Origin: Huaxiibacter chinensis
GTDB lineage: Bacteria > Pseudomonadota > Gammaproteobacteria > Enterobacterales > Enterobacteriaceae
Direction of reading: 5' to 3'
Assembly (NCBI RefSeq): GCF_022171985.1
Contig: NZ_JAJVHF010000002.1
Span: 556,207-620,206, forward strand
Length of the DNA: 64,000 nucleotides
The notes beneath the pieces were generated by a model. That model was not told the DNA's origin. It worked only from the letters and a program-made list of their open reading frames with translations, and did no database searches. This document shows, piece after piece, positions 32,098 through 44,665 of this stretch. How positions within the stretch are numbered: the first letter of the stretch is position 1; every line of letters starts with the position of its first letter. A program made the position numbers and the translations under genes.

Positions 32098-32143
32098 CAG
32101 AATTAACCCCCATCTTAATCGTTGACAGTCTCAGGAAAGAAAC

Positions 32144-32869
32144 ATGGCTACCAATGCAAAACCCGTGTACAAACGCATTCTGCTTAAGCTGAGTGGCGAA
32201 GCGCTGCAGGGAACGGAAGGCTTCGGTATTGACGCAAGCATTCTTGACCGCATGGCACAGGAAATCAAAGAACTGGTTGAACTGGGTATCCAGGTTGGCG
32301 TGGTGATTGGCGGTGGCAACCTTTTCCGTGGCGCTGGTCTGGCGAAAGCAGGGATGAACCGTGTTGTGGGCGACCACATGGGCATGCTGGCTACGGTAAT
32401 GAACGGCCTGGCAATGCGTGATGCGCTCCATCGCGCCTATGTGAACGCCCGCCTGATGTCCGCGATTCCTTTGAATGGCGTGTGCGATAACTACAGCTGG
32501 GCAGAGGCTATCAGCCTGCTGCGTAACAACCGCGTCGTTATCCTGTCTGCGGGTACGGGTAACCCGTTCTTTACCACCGATTCCGCAGCGTGCCTGCGTG
32601 GTATTGAAATCGAAGCTGACGTCGTGCTGAAAGCCACCAAAGTGGATGGCGTTTTCACGGCCGATCCCGCAAAAGATCCCGCGGCGACCATGTACGAACA
32701 GCTGACCTACAGCGAAGTGCTGGATCAAGAGCTGAAAGTCATGGATCTTGCTGCCTTCACGCTGGCTCGTGACCACAAATTGCCGATCCGTGTCTTCAAT
32801 ATGAATAAGCCTGGCGCATTGCGCCGTGTGGTAATGGGCGAAAAAGAAGGCACTTTGATCACGGAATAA
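32144..32869 (+). CDS. pyrH: UMP kinase
   Basis: Phosphorylates UMP to UDP, an essential step in pyrimidine nucleotide synthesis. It is hexameric, inhibited by UTP and activated by GTP. It has 241 residues, the E. coli length. The amino-acid-kinase fold is recognisable from [15 protein letters not shown] at the start, the glycine-rich [15 protein letters not shown], and the nucleotide site [14 protein letters not shown]. It lies between tsf and frr, with separate leader structures on each side rather than tight overlap. Confidence 0.99.
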   Translation: MATNAKPVYKRILLKLSGEALQGTEGFGIDASILDRMAQEIKELVELGIQVGVVIGGGNLFRGAGLAKAGMNRVVGDHMGMLATVMNGLAMRDALHRAYVNARLMSAIPLNGVCDNYSWAEAISLLRNNRVVILSAGTGNPFFTTDSAACLRGIEIEADVVLKATKVDGVFTADPAKDPAATMYEQLTYSEVLDQELKVMDLAAFTLARDHKLPIRVFNMNKPGALRRVVMGEKEGTLITE

Positions 32870-32889
32870 TTTCCGTCGACGATAAATAC

Positions 32890-32927
32890 AGGTAAGATTC
32901 CGCTTTACTGTGCAGTGAATCTTACCT
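32890..32927 (+). other. Long stem-loop between pyrH and frr
   Basis: AGGTAAGATTC and GAATCTTACCT are perfect 11-base arms, and ACTG-TG-CAGT forms a nested helix inside the loop. No T-run follows, so it is not a classical terminator. It may protect the pyrH mRNA 3' end or act with Rho; this is inference. Confidence 0.5.
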
Positions 32928-32943
32928 CGACGCGCCTCAGGCG

Positions 32944-32970
32944 TTGTCATGAATTAAACGCGACTATACT
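32944..32970 (+). promoter_or_regulatory. Likely frr promoter
   Basis: TTGTCA (32944-32949), a short 15-base spacer and TATACT (32965-32970) lie 67 bases before the frr start. The shared 15-nt repeat begins 11 bases downstream, at or just after the expected transcription start. Confidence 0.5.
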
Positions 32971-33036
32971 TAGCACACCCATAGCGGCTGTGCTGGCGGA
33001 TAGTCTGCCTGAAACAAGCTTTCAAGGATTCGTAAC

Positions 33037-33594
33037 GTGATTAGCGATATCAGAAAAGATGCTGAAGTGCGCATGGAAAAATGCGTAGAAGCTTTCAAAA
33101 ACCAAATCAGCAAAGTGCGCACCGGCCGCGCTTCCCCGAGCCTGCTGGATGGCATCGTTGTCGAGTACTACGGTACCCCAACGCCACTGCGTCAGCTCGC
33201 CAGCGTCACCGTTGAAGATACCCGCACCCTGAAAATCAACGTATTCGATCGTTCGATGAGCCCGGCGGTAGAAAAAGCGATCATGGCGTCTGATCTGGGT
33301 CTGAACCCAAGCTCAGCGGGCACTGATATTCGCGTTCCTCTGCCAGCCCTGACGGAAGAGCGTCGTAAAGAGCTGATTAAAGTGGTCCGTGGTGAAGCAG
33401 AAGGTGCACGTGTTGCCGTCCGTAACGTACGTCGTGACGCGAACGATAAAGTGAAAGCGCTGCTGAAAGAAAAAGAGATCAGTGAAGATGACGATCGTCG
33501 CTCTCAGGACGACGTGCAGAAACTGACTGACGCTGCCATCAAAAAGCTGGATGCGGCGCTGGCAGATAAAGAAGCGGAACTGATGCAGTTCTGA
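33037..33594 (+). CDS. frr: Ribosome recycling factor
   Basis: Splits post-termination ribosomes together with EF-G. The start is GTG 33037 (as [15 protein letters not shown]), with AAGGA upstream, giving 185 residues, the E. coli length. The tRNA-mimic shape is reflected in the long three-helix bundle ([22 protein letters not shown] and the C-terminal helix) and the domain containing [19 protein letters not shown]. It ends at a branched terminator ahead of dxr. Confidence 0.99.
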   Translation: MISDIRKDAEVRMEKCVEAFKNQISKVRTGRASPSLLDGIVVEYYGTPTPLRQLASVTVEDTRTLKINVFDRSMSPAVEKAIMASDLGLNPSSAGTDIRVPLPALTEERRKELIKVVRGEAEGARVAVRNVRRDANDKVKALLKEKEISEDDDRRSQDDVQKLTDAAIKKLDAALADKEAELMQF

Positions 33595-33611
33595 TTTCTG
33601 ACATGATCTGA

Positions 33612-33661
33612 AAAACGCCGTTCAGAAAGTCGTTGAGACTTTGCTGGCGGCGTTTTGCTTT
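33612..33661 (+). terminator. Terminator of frr
   Basis: Outer arms AAAACGCCG (33612-33620) and CGGCGTTTT (33648-33656) enclose an inner AAAGTC / GACTTT helix. T-rich sequence (TTTTGCTTTT) ends the structure. Confidence 0.75.
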
Positions 33662-33690
33662 TATCTGGTTTAACTTTCTTCGGGCATCTC

Positions 33691-34890
33691 ATGAAGCATT
33701 TAACTCTCCTCGGCTCGACCGGCTCAATTGGTTGCAGCACTCTCGATGTCGTTCGCCACAATCCTGAACACTACACGGTGACTGCCCTGGTGGCAGGAAA
33801 AAACGTGCAGCGAATGGTCGAACAGTGTCTGGAGTTTTCTCCCCGCTATGCGGTGATGGATGACGAGGAAAGCGCTCGCCAGGTGAAGGCATTGCTTGCT
33901 GAACAAGGCAGCCGAACGGACGTACTGAGCGGGCAACAAGCCGCGTGTGATATGGCCGCGCTGGATGACGTCGATCAGGTCATGGCGGCCATTGTTGGCG
34001 CGGCGGGTCTCCTGCCTACGCTTGCCGCCATCGATGCAGGTAAAACGGTTCTGTTAGCCAATAAAGAGGCGCTGGTGACCTGCGGTCGCCTGTTCATGGA
34101 TGCGGTAAAACGCTGCAAGGCGCAACTTTTACCCGTCGATAGCGAACATAACGCGATTTTTCAGAGTTTACCGCAACCCTTTCAACAGAACCTGGGGTAC
34201 GCTGACCTTGAGCAGAATGGCGTTGTGTCTATTTTGCTTACCGGGTCTGGTGGCCCATTCCGTGAAACGCCACTGTCTGAACTGGCCGCAATGACGCCGG
34301 ATCAGGCATGCCGTCATCCGAACTGGTCGATGGGACGTAAAATCTCCGTTGACTCTGCCACCATGATGAATAAAGGTCTGGAATACATTGAAGCTCGCTG
34401 GCTCTTTAATGCCTCAGCGAAACAAATGGAAGTGCTGATCCACCCGCAGTCGGTGATTCATTCTATGGTGCGTTATCAGGATGGCAGCGTGCTTGCACAG
34501 TTGGGCGAACCGGATATGCGCACGCCAATTGCCCATACGATGGCATGGCCGAATCGTGTGATCTCTGGCGCAAAACCGCTCGATTTCTGTAAGCTCAGTT
34601 CACTCACTTTTAGTGAACCTGATTATGACCGTTACCCATGTCTGAAACTGGCGATGAATGCCTTTGATCGGGGACAGGCCGCAACGACAGCGCTGAATGC
34701 CGCCAATGAGATTACCGTTGAGGCATTTCTGAATCAGCAAATCCGTTTCACCGACATCGCCGCGCTGAATCTGTCGGTGCTGGAAACGATGGATTTGCGT
34801 GAACCTCAGAGTGTGGAAGAGGTGCTGGCGGTGGATGCACAAGCGCGTATTGTTGCGCGCAAACAGGTGACACGCCTCGCAAGCTGGTGA
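33691..34890 (+). CDS. dxr: 1-deoxy-D-xylulose 5-phosphate reductoisomerase
   Basis: Second enzyme of the methylerythritol phosphate isoprenoid pathway; it converts DXP to MEP with NADPH and a divalent metal and is the target of fosmidomycin. The ATG at 33691 gives [14 protein letters not shown] and 399 residues. The 12-codon upstream extension overlaps the frr terminator and is rejected. The NADPH motif GSTGSIG, metal and substrate residues in [11 protein letters not shown], the flexible loop around [23 protein letters not shown], and GSGGPFRE are all present. Isoprenoid products feed the next gene, uppS. Confidence 0.98.
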   Translation: MKHLTLLGSTGSIGCSTLDVVRHNPEHYTVTALVAGKNVQRMVEQCLEFSPRYAVMDDEESARQVKALLAEQGSRTDVLSGQQAACDMAALDDVDQVMAAIVGAAGLLPTLAAIDAGKTVLLANKEALVTCGRLFMDAVKRCKAQLLPVDSEHNAIFQSLPQPFQQNLGYADLEQNGVVSILLTGSGGPFRETPLSELAAMTPDQACRHPNWSMGRKISVDSATMMNKGLEYIEARWLFNASAKQMEVLIHPQSVIHSMVRYQDGSVLAQLGEPDMRTPIAHTMAWPNRVISGAKPLDFCKLSSLTFSEPDYDRYPCLKLAMNAFDRGQAATTALNAANEITVEAFLNQQIRFTDIAALNLSVLETMDLREPQSVEEVLAVDAQARIVARKQVTRLASW

Positions 34891-34989
34891 TAATCCAGCC
34901 ACTCGTGGTTGTGCTATTTGTTAGCGTTGGGCTTCGGTGATATAGTCTGCGCCACCTGATCGCAGGTATTTGACTTTGTGTGGTCAGGT

Positions 34990-35015
34990 AAGCCGTGGTG
35001 TGACACGGCTTTTTT
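34990..35015 (+). terminator. Rho-independent terminator after dxr
   Basis: AAGCCGTG / CACGGCTT with a six-base loop is followed by TTTTT. It lies 62 bases before the uppS start. Confidence 0.85.
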
Positions 35016-35076
35016 ATGTTTAGGCTTCAGTATTCCTGAGTACCGTTAAATCCTTTTCAGGGACTAAAAACGCGTT

Positions 35077-35829
35077 ATGTTGTCTGCGAATCAACCAATA
35101 AGCGAAAACTTGCCAGCTCATGGCTGTCGCCATGTAGCAATCATTATGGATGGCAATGGCCGCTGGGCGAAAAGACAAGGGAAGATACGAGCCTTTGGGC
35201 ATAAAGCCGGGGCGAAATCTGTTCGCCGTGCCGTCTCTTTTGCCGCCAATAACGGCATTGAGGCGTTAACGCTCTATGCTTTTAGCAGTGAAAACTGGAA
35301 TCGACCTCCGCAGGAAGTCACTGCGTTGATGGAACTGTTCGTGTGGGCGCTCGATAGCGAAGTAAAAAGCCTGCACCGCCACAACGTCCGTCTGCGTATT
35401 ATTGGCGATACCAGTCGTTTTAACTCACGCTTGCAGGAACGTATTCGCAAAGCAGAAGCGCTGACGGGTGATAACACGGGTCTGACGCTCAATGTTGCGG
35501 CGAATTACGGCGGGCGCTGGGATATTATCCAGGGCGTTCGGCACTTGGCCGAACAGGTTCAGGAAGGGCTATTAAGACCCGACCAAATTGATGAAGAGGC
35601 GCTGGGTCAGCAAATCTGCATGAATGAGCTGGCACCCGTGGATTTGGTAATTAGGACAGGGGGAGAACATCGCATTAGTAACTTTTTGCTTTGGCAAATT
35701 GCCTATGCCGAACTTTACTTTACTGATGTTCTTTGGCCCGATTTTGATGAACAAGACTTTGAAGGTGCGCTGCATGCGTTTGCCACTCGAGAGCGTCGTT
35801 TCGGCGGCACGGAGTCGGGCACCGACTGA
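35077..35829 (+). CDS. uppS: Undecaprenyl diphosphate synthase (cis-prenyltransferase)
   Basis: Condenses farnesyl diphosphate with eight isopentenyl units to make the C55 carrier lipid for peptidoglycan and O-antigen. It has 250 residues (E. coli 253), also called IspU. The catalytic signature HVAIIMDGNGRWAK is near residue 20, with the conserved blocks LTLYAFSSENWNRP, RIIGD, LNVAANYGGRWDI and the C-terminal DLVIRTGGEHRISNFLLWQIAYAE cut into its usual motifs. It starts the run uppS-cdsA-rseP-bamA and onwards, with cdsA 18 bases downstream. Confidence 0.98.
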   Translation: MLSANQPISENLPAHGCRHVAIIMDGNGRWAKRQGKIRAFGHKAGAKSVRRAVSFAANNGIEALTLYAFSSENWNRPPQEVTALMELFVWALDSEVKSLHRHNVRLRIIGDTSRFNSRLQERIRKAEALTGDNTGLTLNVAANYGGRWDIIQGVRHLAEQVQEGLLRPDQIDEEALGQQICMNELAPVDLVIRTGGEHRISNFLLWQIAYAELYFTDVLWPDFDEQDFEGALHAFATRERRFGGTESGTD

Positions 35830-35847
35830 GTCTGATGGGGGTAGCTT

Positions 35848-36705
35848 TTGCTGAAGTATCGCCTGATTTCCGCTTTTGTATTAATACCCATCGTTATCGC
35901 GGCGCTGTTTTTACTGCCCCCGATGGGATTTGCTATTGTCACGCTGGTGGTGTGTATGCTCGCTGCGTGGGAATGGGGACAACTGAGTGGCTTTACTTCG
36001 CGCACTGAGCGGGTATGGCTGGCGGTACTCTGTGGTCTGTTGCTGGCAGTGATGCTGATTATGCTGCCCGAATATCATCGGGACATTCATCAACCGGTGG
36101 TGGCGGGGTCGCTTTGGGCGTCGCTGGGCTGGTGGATTGCTGCGTTGTTACTGGTGCTTTTCTACCCGGGATCGGCGGCCATCTGGCGTCATTCTAAAAC
36201 GCTGCGCCTGATTTTTGGCATGCTGACCATTATTCCCTTTTTCTGGGGTATGCTCGCGCTGCGTGCCTGGCACTATGACGACAACCATTACAGCGGGGCA
36301 TTGTGGCTGCTTTATGTCATGATTCTCGTCTGGGGGGCTGACTCTGGCGCCTATATGTTTGGTAAACTGTTTGGCAAACATAAGCTGGCACCCAAAGTCT
36401 CTCCAGGAAAAACCTGGCAAGGTTTCTTCGGCGGCTTGTTTACTGCAGCAATTATCTCGTGGGGCTATGGCGTTTGGGCCAACCTGGACGTTGCGCCGGG
36501 CACGTTGCTGATATGTTCTATCTTTGCCGCTCTGGCTTCTGTATTAGGTGATTTGACCGAAAGCATGTTCAAGCGTGAAGCAGGGATTAAAGACAGTGGT
36601 CATCTTATTCCAGGACATGGCGGCATACTGGACCGCATTGACAGCCTGACGGCTGCGGTTCCTGTGTTTGCATGCCTGTTGTTGCTGGTATTTGGGACGA
36701 TTTAA
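35848..36705 (+). CDS. cdsA: Phosphatidate cytidylyltransferase
   Basis: Inner-membrane enzyme that makes CDP-diacylglycerol from phosphatidate and CTP, the branch point of phospholipid synthesis. It has 285 residues starting at TTG 35848 (LKYRLISAF), preceded by GGGGG; no ATG fits the conserved N-terminus. About seven to eight hydrophobic segments are present. The CDP-diacylglycerol synthase signature is in [21 protein letters not shown] followed by LDRIDS. rseP begins 11 bases after its stop, so the two are co-transcribed. Confidence 0.97.
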   Translation: MLKYRLISAFVLIPIVIAALFLLPPMGFAIVTLVVCMLAAWEWGQLSGFTSRTERVWLAVLCGLLLAVMLIMLPEYHRDIHQPVVAGSLWASLGWWIAALLLVLFYPGSAAIWRHSKTLRLIFGMLTIIPFFWGMLALRAWHYDDNHYSGALWLLYVMILVWGADSGAYMFGKLFGKHKLAPKVSPGKTWQGFFGGLFTAAIISWGYGVWANLDVAPGTLLICSIFAALASVLGDLTESMFKREAGIKDSGHLIPGHGGILDRIDSLTAAVPVFACLLLLVFGTI

Positions 36706-36716
36706 CGGAAGGTTTT

Positions 36717-38072
36717 ATGCTGAGCATTCTCTGGAATCTGGCGGCGTTCATAGTTGCACTTGGTGTGCTGATCACCGTGCATGAATTTGGCCATTTCTGG
36801 GTTGCACGGCGCTGTGGCGTCCGGGTTGAGCGTTTTTCCATCGGTTTTGGGAAATCACTCTGGCGCCGCACCGATCGCCAGGGGACTGAGTTTGTCATTG
36901 CCCTCATTCCTCTTGGCGGTTATGTCAAAATGCTCGATGAGCGCGTCGAACCCGTTGCGCCAGAAATGCGCCACTTTGCGTTCAACAACAAAACGGTGGG
37001 TCAACGCGCCGCCATCATTGCTGCCGGTCCGGTAGCTAACTTCATCTTCGCTATTTTCGCCTACTGGCTGGTGTTTATCATCGGTGTCCCGGGTGTGCGT
37101 CCGGTTGTGGGTGAAATTACCCCCAATTCGATTGCTGCCAGCGCGCAAATTACGCCGGGCATGGAACTTAAAGCGATCGACGGTATCGAAACCCCTGACT
37201 GGGATGCCGTAAGGTTACAGCTGGTGTCTAAAATCGGTGACGATCGGACGACAATCAGCGTTTCGCCATTCGGTGCCAGCGGTCAGCAGCAAGAAAAAGT
37301 GCTAAATCTTCAGCACTGGGCTTTTGAACCTGACAAAGAAGATCCGGTCGCTGCATTGGGCATACGTCCCCGTGGAGCGCAGATTGAACCCGTGTTAGCA
37401 GAAGTTCAGGCAGGGTCAGCGGCACGTAAAGCAGGTTTGCAAGCGGGCGACAGGATCGTTAAAGTCGATGGTCAGCCATTAACACAATGGATGACCTTTG
37501 TTAATCTGGTGCGCGATAATCCAGGCACGCCGCTGGCGCTGGAAGTCGAACGGCAGGGGAGTTCTCTCTCCTTAACGCTTATCCCGGATACTAAATCGGG
37601 CGGTGGTAAGGCTGAAGGGTTTGCGGGCGTGGTGCCCAAAGTGATCCCGCTGCCAGATGAGTATAAGACAATACGCCAGTATGGGCCGTTTAGTGCCATC
37701 GTGGAGGCCACGGATAAAACCTGGCAACTGATGAAGCTAACGGTCAACATGTTGGGGAAATTGATTACCGGTGACGTAAAACTGAACAACCTCAGTGGGC
37801 CGATTTCTATCGCTCAGGGGGCTGGGATGTCAGCGGAATTCGGGGTGATTTACTATCTCATGTTCCTCGCGCTGATTAGCGTGAACCTCGGGATAATCAA
37901 CCTGTTCCCGCTTCCTGTGTTAGACGGGGGGCATCTGCTGTTTTTAGCGATTGAAAAGCTGAAGGGCGGACCGGTATCCGAGCGAGTTCAAGACTTTAGT
38001 TATCGCATTGGCACAATTCTGCTGGTGCTGTTAATGGGGCTTGCACTTTTCAATGATTTCTCTCGGTTGTAA
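36717..38072 (+). CDS. rseP: Site-2 zinc metalloprotease RseP
   Basis: Intramembrane protease that makes the second cut in the anti-sigma factor RseA, releasing sigma-E, and also clears remnant signal peptides. The ATG at 36717 gives [16 protein letters not shown] and 451 residues (E. coli 450). The zinc motif HEFGH is in the first membrane helix and LDGGH in the third. Two PDZ domains lie between (around [15 protein letters not shown] and [18 protein letters not shown]). Its substrate pathway also controls degP, which is in this window with a sigma-E promoter. Confidence 0.98.
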   Translation: MLSILWNLAAFIVALGVLITVHEFGHFWVARRCGVRVERFSIGFGKSLWRRTDRQGTEFVIALIPLGGYVKMLDERVEPVAPEMRHFAFNNKTVGQRAAIIAAGPVANFIFAIFAYWLVFIIGVPGVRPVVGEITPNSIAASAQITPGMELKAIDGIETPDWDAVRLQLVSKIGDDRTTISVSPFGASGQQQEKVLNLQHWAFEPDKEDPVAALGIRPRGAQIEPVLAEVQAGSAARKAGLQAGDRIVKVDGQPLTQWMTFVNLVRDNPGTPLALEVERQGSSLSLTLIPDTKSGGGKAEGFAGVVPKVIPLPDEYKTIRQYGPFSAIVEATDKTWQLMKLTVNMLGKLITGDVKLNNLSGPISIAQGAGMSAEFGVIYYLMFLALISVNLGIINLFPLPVLDGGHLLFLAIEKLKGGPVSERVQDFSYRIGTILLVLLMGLALFNDFSRL

Positions 38073-38085
38073 GAGAGATAGTTAG

Positions 38086-40521
<2,436 letters not shown>

Positions 40522-40566
40522 TTGTCCGTTGCAATGGAATGCGTTGGCAGTGTAGCGCTGACAACC

Positions 40567-40620
40567 GGCGATCGCGCAGACGATCGCCTTGCCACGCAAA
40601 GAACGGTACCTTCGGGTGCC
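40567..40620 (+). promoter_or_regulatory. Two hairpins in the bamA-skp gap
   Basis: GGCGATCG-CGCAGA-CGATCGCC (40567-40588) is a perfect eight-base stem. GGTACC-TTCG-GGTGCC (40605-40620) is a six-base stem closed by a C(UUCG)G tetraloop, which is exceptionally stable in RNA. The second hairpin ends ten bases before the skp ribosome site. No T-run follows either. Confidence 0.6.
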
Positions 40621-40643
40621 AATGGGATGGTAAGGAGTTAATT

Positions 40644-41138
40644 GTGAAAAAGTGGTTATTAGCTGCAGGTCTCGGTTTAGCGATGGTTACTTCTGCTCAG
40701 GCAGCAGACAAAATTGCTATCGTCAACATGGGTAATTTGTTCCAGCAGGTTGCACAGAAAACGGGTGTTTCTGCCACGCTGGAAAATGAATTTAAAGGCC
40801 GTGCTGGCGAGCTGCAAGGTATGGAAAATGACCTTCAGGCTAAAATGCAGCGTCTGCAGCGTGATGGTTCTACCATGAAAGCGAGCGAGCGCAGCAAAAT
40901 GGAGAAAGACGTAATGGCTCAGCGCCAGACTTTCTCTCAGAAAGCACAAGCCTTCGAGCAGGATCGTCAGCGTCGTTCTAATGAAGAACGCGGCAAACTG
41001 GTGACCCGCATCCAGAGCGCGGTGAAAGCAGTCGCAGCCGATCAGAGCATCGATCTGGTTGTTGATGCGAATGCTGTTGCCTACAATAGCAAAGATGTGA
41101 AAGACATCACTGCTGATGTACTGAAACAGGTTAAATAA
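40644..41138 (+). CDS. skp: Periplasmic chaperone Skp (OmpH)
   Basis: Trimeric periplasmic holdase that carries unfolded outer-membrane proteins to the BAM complex. The start is GTG 40644 ([14 protein letters not shown]), with TAAGGAG at 40631-40637, giving 164 residues. The longer frame upstream covers the hairpins and is not coding. The signal peptide ends at AQA (residue 20). The rest forms the tentacle coiled coils ([22 protein letters not shown] onwards), rich in Lys, Arg and Gln, ending ADVLKQVK. The middle tentacle sequence is more diverged from E. coli than the ends. lpxD starts three bases after its stop. Confidence 0.97.
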   Translation: MKKWLLAAGLGLAMVTSAQAADKIAIVNMGNLFQQVAQKTGVSATLENEFKGRAGELQGMENDLQAKMQRLQRDGSTMKASERSKMEKDVMAQRQTFSQKAQAFEQDRQRRSNEERGKLVTRIQSAVKAVAADQSIDLVVDANAVAYNSKDVKDITADVLKQVK

Positions 41139-41141
41139 GTA

Positions 41142-42167
41142 ATGCCTTCAATTCGACTGGCTGATTTAGCTCAGCAGTTGGATGCAGAATTACACGGTGA
41201 TGGCGATCTCGTCATCACCGATGTTGCGTCCATGCAATCTGCTAAAGCAGGCACTATTACGTTTATGGTAAGCCCTAAGTACCGTGAACACCTGGCTCAA
41301 TGCCAGGCGTCTGCTGTCGTTCTGACGCAGGACGATCTTCCTTTTGCCACCTGTGCGGCACTGGTAGTGAAAAATCCCTACCTGACCTATGCACGTATGG
41401 CTCAGATTCTTGATACCACGCCGCAGCCGGCACAGAACATCGCGGCAAGCGCAGCTATCGATCCGTCGGCGACGCTGGGTAACAACGTAGCAATCGGCGC
41501 AAACGCCGTGATCGAATCCGGCGTCGTGCTGGGCGATAACGTGGTGATTGGCCCGGGCTGCTTCGTTGGCAAAAATACAAAAATTGGCGCAGGTTCCCGT
41601 TTGTGGGCCAACGTGACCATTTACCATGAGATTGAGATCGGCGAGAATTGCCTGATCCAGTCCAGCACCGTCATCGGTTCAGATGGTTTTGGCTACGCTA
41701 ACGATCGCGGCAACTGGGTTAAGATCCCGCAACTGGGTCGCGTGATTATCGGCGATCGCGTTGAGATCGGCGCATGTACCACCATCGATCGTGGTGCGCT
41801 CGACGATACCCTGATTGGTAACGGCGTCATCATTGATAATCAGTGTCAGATTGCGCATAACGTTGTGATTGGCGACAATACAGCGGTTGCAGGTGGCGTT
41901 ATCATGGCAGGCAGCCTGAAAATTGGCCGTTACTGCATGATTGGCGGTGCCAGCGTCATCAATGGGCATATGGAAATCTGCGACAAAGTCACGGTGACAG
42001 GCATGGGTATGGTGATGCGTCCAATCACGGAACCTGGTGTCTATTCCTCTGGCATTCCGCTTCAGCCGAATAAAGTTTGGCGCAAGACCGCAGCCCTGGT
42101 GATGAATATTGATGATATGAGCAAGCGACTCAAGGCCATTGAGCGTAAGATCGATCAACAAGACTAA
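41142..42167 (+). CDS. lpxD: UDP-3-O-(3-hydroxymyristoyl)glucosamine N-acyltransferase
   Basis: Third step of lipid A synthesis; it adds the second 3-hydroxymyristoyl chain to UDP-3-O-acyl-glucosamine. It has 341 residues, the E. coli length. An N-terminal uridine-binding domain ([21 protein letters not shown] onwards) is followed by a left-handed beta-helix of hexapeptide repeats and a C-terminal helix ([21 protein letters not shown]). The catalytic histidine is in [14 protein letters not shown]. It is nearly contiguous with skp, and a terminator-like hairpin lies between it and fabZ. Confidence 0.98.
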   Translation: MPSIRLADLAQQLDAELHGDGDLVITDVASMQSAKAGTITFMVSPKYREHLAQCQASAVVLTQDDLPFATCAALVVKNPYLTYARMAQILDTTPQPAQNIAASAAIDPSATLGNNVAIGANAVIESGVVLGDNVVIGPGCFVGKNTKIGAGSRLWANVTIYHEIEIGENCLIQSSTVIGSDGFGYANDRGNWVKIPQLGRVIIGDRVEIGACTTIDRGALDDTLIGNGVIIDNQCQIAHNVVIGDNTAVAGGVIMAGSLKIGRYCMIGGASVINGHMEICDKVTVTGMGMVMRPITEPGVYSSGIPLQPNKVWRKTAALVMNIDDMSKRLKAIERKIDQQD

Positions 42168-42194
42168 GCGTTCATCCTTTTAACGCTTCTTTCC

Positions 42195-42235
42195 CGGCCT
42201 GTCGGCTTTCTATAAATCCGGCAGGCCGTGTTATT
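42195..42235 (+). terminator. Terminator-like hairpin between lpxD and fabZ
   Basis: CGGCCTGTCGG and CCGGCAGGCCG pair over 11 bases with one wobble and a 12-base loop; TGTTATTATT follows. As fabZ is part of the same lipid gene run, it is probably a partial terminator. Confidence 0.6.
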
Positions 42236-42269
42236 ATTGCTATTTAGTACATTTGACAGGAAGAGTATT

Positions 42270-42725
42270 TTGACTACTGACACTCATACTCTGCATATTG
42301 AAGAGATTTTAGAACTTCTGCCGCACCGCTACCCGTTTTTGCTGGTAGACCGTGTGCTGGATTTTGAAGAAGGTCGTTTTCTGCGCGCAGTGAAAAATGT
42401 TTCCGTAAATGAGCCATTCTTCCAGGGGCATTTCCCTGGCAAGCCAATCTTCCCGGGCGTGTTGATCCTGGAAGCCATGGCACAGGCTACGGGTATTCTG
42501 GCGTTTAAAAGCGTTGGTAAACTGGAGCCGGGTGAACTGTATTACTTCGCTGGTATCGACGATGCACGCTTCAAGCGTCCCGTCGTGCCAGGCGATCAGA
42601 TGGTCATGGAAGTGACTTTCGAAAAAACGCGCCGTGGTGTGACGCGCTTCAAAGGCGTTGCGCTGGTTGACGGCAAAGTTGTTTGTGAAGCTACCATGAT
42701 GTGTGCGCGTAGCCGGGAGGCCTGA
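42270..42725 (+). CDS. fabZ: 3-hydroxyacyl-[acyl-carrier-protein] dehydratase FabZ
   Basis: Dehydrates 3-hydroxyacyl-ACP in fatty-acid elongation and competes with LpxA for 3-hydroxymyristoyl-ACP, setting the balance of phospholipid and lipid A. The start is TTG 42270 (as [13 protein letters not shown]), with AGGAAGAG upstream, giving 151 residues, the E. coli length. The further upstream ATG at 42228 lies in the hairpin tail and gives an unrelated hydrophobic leader. The catalytic histidine and glutamate are in [20 protein letters not shown]. lpxA begins three bases after its stop. Confidence 0.98.
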   Translation: MTTDTHTLHIEEILELLPHRYPFLLVDRVLDFEEGRFLRAVKNVSVNEPFFQGHFPGKPIFPGVLILEAMAQATGILAFKSVGKLEPGELYYFAGIDDARFKRPVVPGDQMVMEVTFEKTRRGVTRFKGVALVDGKVVCEATMMCARSREA

Positions 42726-42728
42726 TAC

Positions 42729-43517
42729 GTGATTGATAAATCCGCCTTTATTCATCCAACCGCCATTGTGGAAGAGGGCGCCGTTATTGGTGCTAACGTC
42801 CATATTGGTCCTTTTTGTATTGTTGGACCCCATGTCGTAATTGGTGAGGGTACCGTACTGAAATCTCATGTTGTTGTGAATGGTCATACGACCATGGGCA
42901 GCGATAATGAGGTCTATCAGTTCGCCTCCATCGGCGAAGTTAACCAGGATCTGAAATATGCTGGCGAACCGACCCGTGTGGAAATCGGCGATCGTAACCG
43001 CATTCGCGAAAGCGTCACCATTCATCGTGGCACAGTACAGGGTGGTGGTTTGACGAAGGTGGGCAGTGACAACCTCTTTATGATTAATGCGCATATTGCG
43101 CACGATTGTACGGTAGGCAGTCGTTGTATTCTCGCCAACAATGCCACGCTGGCGGGACACGTATCGGTTGATGATTTCGCAATCATTGGCGGCATGACCG
43201 CAATCCATCAGTTCTGCATCATTGGTGCACACGTGATGGTCGGCGGTTGCTCTGGTGTGGCGCAAGATGTCCCACCGTATGTGATTGCGCAGGGTAACCA
43301 CGCAACGCCGTTTGGCGTCAATATCGAAGGCCTCAAGCGTCGCGGCTTTAGCCGTGAAGCGATTACGGCGATCCGCAATACGTACAAGCTCTTGTACCGT
43401 AGCGGGAAAACGCTGGAAGAAGCCAAGCCGGAAGTGGCTCAACTGGCGGAACAGTACCCGGAAGTGAAAGCGTTCACCGAGTTTTTTGAACGTTCAACGC
43501 GTGGTCTGATTCGTTAA
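42729..43517 (+). CDS. lpxA: UDP-N-acetylglucosamine acyltransferase
   Basis: First step of lipid A synthesis; it adds 3-hydroxymyristoyl from ACP to UDP-GlcNAc. The start is GTG 42729 (as [16 protein letters not shown]), giving 262 residues, the E. coli length. A trimeric left-handed beta-helix of hexapeptide repeats fills the N-terminal two thirds, with the catalytic histidine in [12 protein letters not shown] helical C-terminus ends [12 protein letters not shown]. Its stop codon overlaps the lpxB start by one base, so expression is coupled. Confidence 0.98.
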   Translation: MIDKSAFIHPTAIVEEGAVIGANVHIGPFCIVGPHVVIGEGTVLKSHVVVNGHTTMGSDNEVYQFASIGEVNQDLKYAGEPTRVEIGDRNRIRESVTIHRGTVQGGGLTKVGSDNLFMINAHIAHDCTVGSRCILANNATLAGHVSVDDFAIIGGMTAIHQFCIIGAHVMVGGCSGVAQDVPPYVIAQGNHATPFGVNIEGLKRRGFSREAITAIRNTYKLLYRSGKTLEEAKPEVAQLAEQYPEVKAFTEFFERSTRGLIR

Positions 43518-44665
43518 TGGTTGAACACCGCCCGCTAACGATAGCCCTGGTCGCCGGAGAAACCTCCGGCGATATTCTTGGTGCCGGTCTCATTCGCGCC
43601 CTGAAGCGTCGCGTACCCAATGCTCGCTTTGTTGGCGTCGCGGGCCCGCTGATGCAGGCGGAAGGCTGTGAAGCCTGGTACGAAATGGAAGAACTCGCGG
43701 TCATGGGCATCGTTGAAGTGTTGGGTCGTCTTCGTCGACTCCTGCATATTCGCGCCGACCTTACCCGACGTTTTACCGATCTGAAACCCGATGTGTTTGT
43801 CGGTATTGATGCGCCTGATTTCAATATCACGCTTGAGGGTAACCTCAAAAAGCAGGGCATTAAAACTATTCATTATGTCAGTCCGTCCGTCTGGGCGTGG
43901 CGACAGAAACGCGTTTTCAAAATAGGCAGATCGACGAATCTGGTGTTGGCCTTCCTGCCTTTCGAAAAAGCGTTTTATGACAGATTCAACGTCCCGTGTC
44001 GGTTTATCGGGCATACGATGGCGGATGCCATGCCGCTTGACCCGGATAAAAATGCGGCGCGTGACGTGCTGGGTATTCCGCATGGGGCACATTGCCTGGC
44101 GTTGCTGCCCGGGAGTCGCGGCGCCGAAGTCGAGATGCTAAGCGCTGACTTCCTCAAAACCGCGCAAATCCTTCGCCAGACTTACCCCGATCTCGAAGTA
44201 GTCGTTCCGCTGGTCAATGCCAAACGGCGTGAACAGTTTGAGCGCATCAAAGCCGAGGTCGCTCCCGATCTTCATGTCCATCTGCTGGACGGAAAAGGAC
44301 GTGAGGCGATGGTTGCAAGCGATGCCGCACTCCTTGCGTCGGGTACCGCTGCGCTGGAGTGTATGCTGGCGAAATGCCCGATGGTTGTGGGTTATCGCAT
44401 GAAGCCCTTTACCTTCTGGCTGGCGAAGCGGCTGGTAAAAACGGATTATGTTTCGCTGCCAAACCTGCTTGCCGGTCGCGAGCTGGTAAAAGAGTTGCTC
44501 CAGGAAGCCTGTCAGCCGCAGGCGCTGGCCGACGCTTTACTTCCGCTGCTGGCTGACGGAAAGACCAGTCACCAGATGCATGATACGTTCCGGGAACTGC
44601 ATCAGCAGATCCGCTGTAATGCCGATGAGCAGGCAGCAGACGCCGTGATGGAGTTAGCAAAATGA
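43517..44665 (+). CDS. lpxB: Lipid-A-disaccharide synthase
   Basis: GT19 glycosyltransferase joining UDP-2,3-diacylglucosamine and lipid X to form the lipid A disaccharide at the inner membrane. It has 382 residues, the E. coli length. The N-terminal signature [20 protein letters not shown], the [11 protein letters not shown] block and the [11 protein letters not shown] nucleotide-sugar motif are all present. The ATG overlaps the lpxA stop as TAATG, and the gene end overlaps the rnhB start as ATGA. Confidence 0.98.
   Translation: MVEHRPLTIALVAGETSGDILGAGLIRALKRRVPNARFVGVAGPLMQAEGCEAWYEMEELAVMGIVEVLGRLRRLLHIRADLTRRFTDLKPDVFVGIDAPDFNITLEGNLKKQGIKTIHYVSPSVWAWRQKRVFKIGRSTNLVLAFLPFEKAFYDRFNVPCRFIGHTMADAMPLDPDKNAARDVLGIPHGAHCLALLPGSRGAEVEMLSADFLKTAQILRQTYPDLEVVVPLVNAKRREQFERIKAEVAPDLHVHLLDGKGREAMVASDAALLASGTAALECMLAKCPMVVGYRMKPFTFWLAKRLVKTDYVSLPNLLAGRELVKELLQEACQPQALADALLPLLADGKTSHQMHDTFRELHQQIRCNADEQAADAVMELAK

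Noticed and set aside
32060..32950. Open frame of 296 codons antisense to pyrH
   Set aside because: It covers the whole of pyrH and both leaders, has no ribosome site and no recognisable domain.
33576..33601. Sigma-E-like GGAACT ... TCTGA at the end of frr
   Set aside because: The spacer is about two bases shorter than in the degP promoter, and the bases encode the conserved C-terminus AELMQF of Frr, so a chance match is more likely than a dxr promoter.
37163..37191. GGAACTT followed by TCGAAA inside rseP, resembling a sigma-E promoter
   Set aside because: The -10 match is partial, it encodes the conserved [13 protein letters not shown] segment, and it lies more than 900 bases from bamA.
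42309..43442. Open frame of 377 codons antisense to fabZ-lpxA
   Set aside because: Shadow of two well-supported genes; the composition is unlike a real protein.
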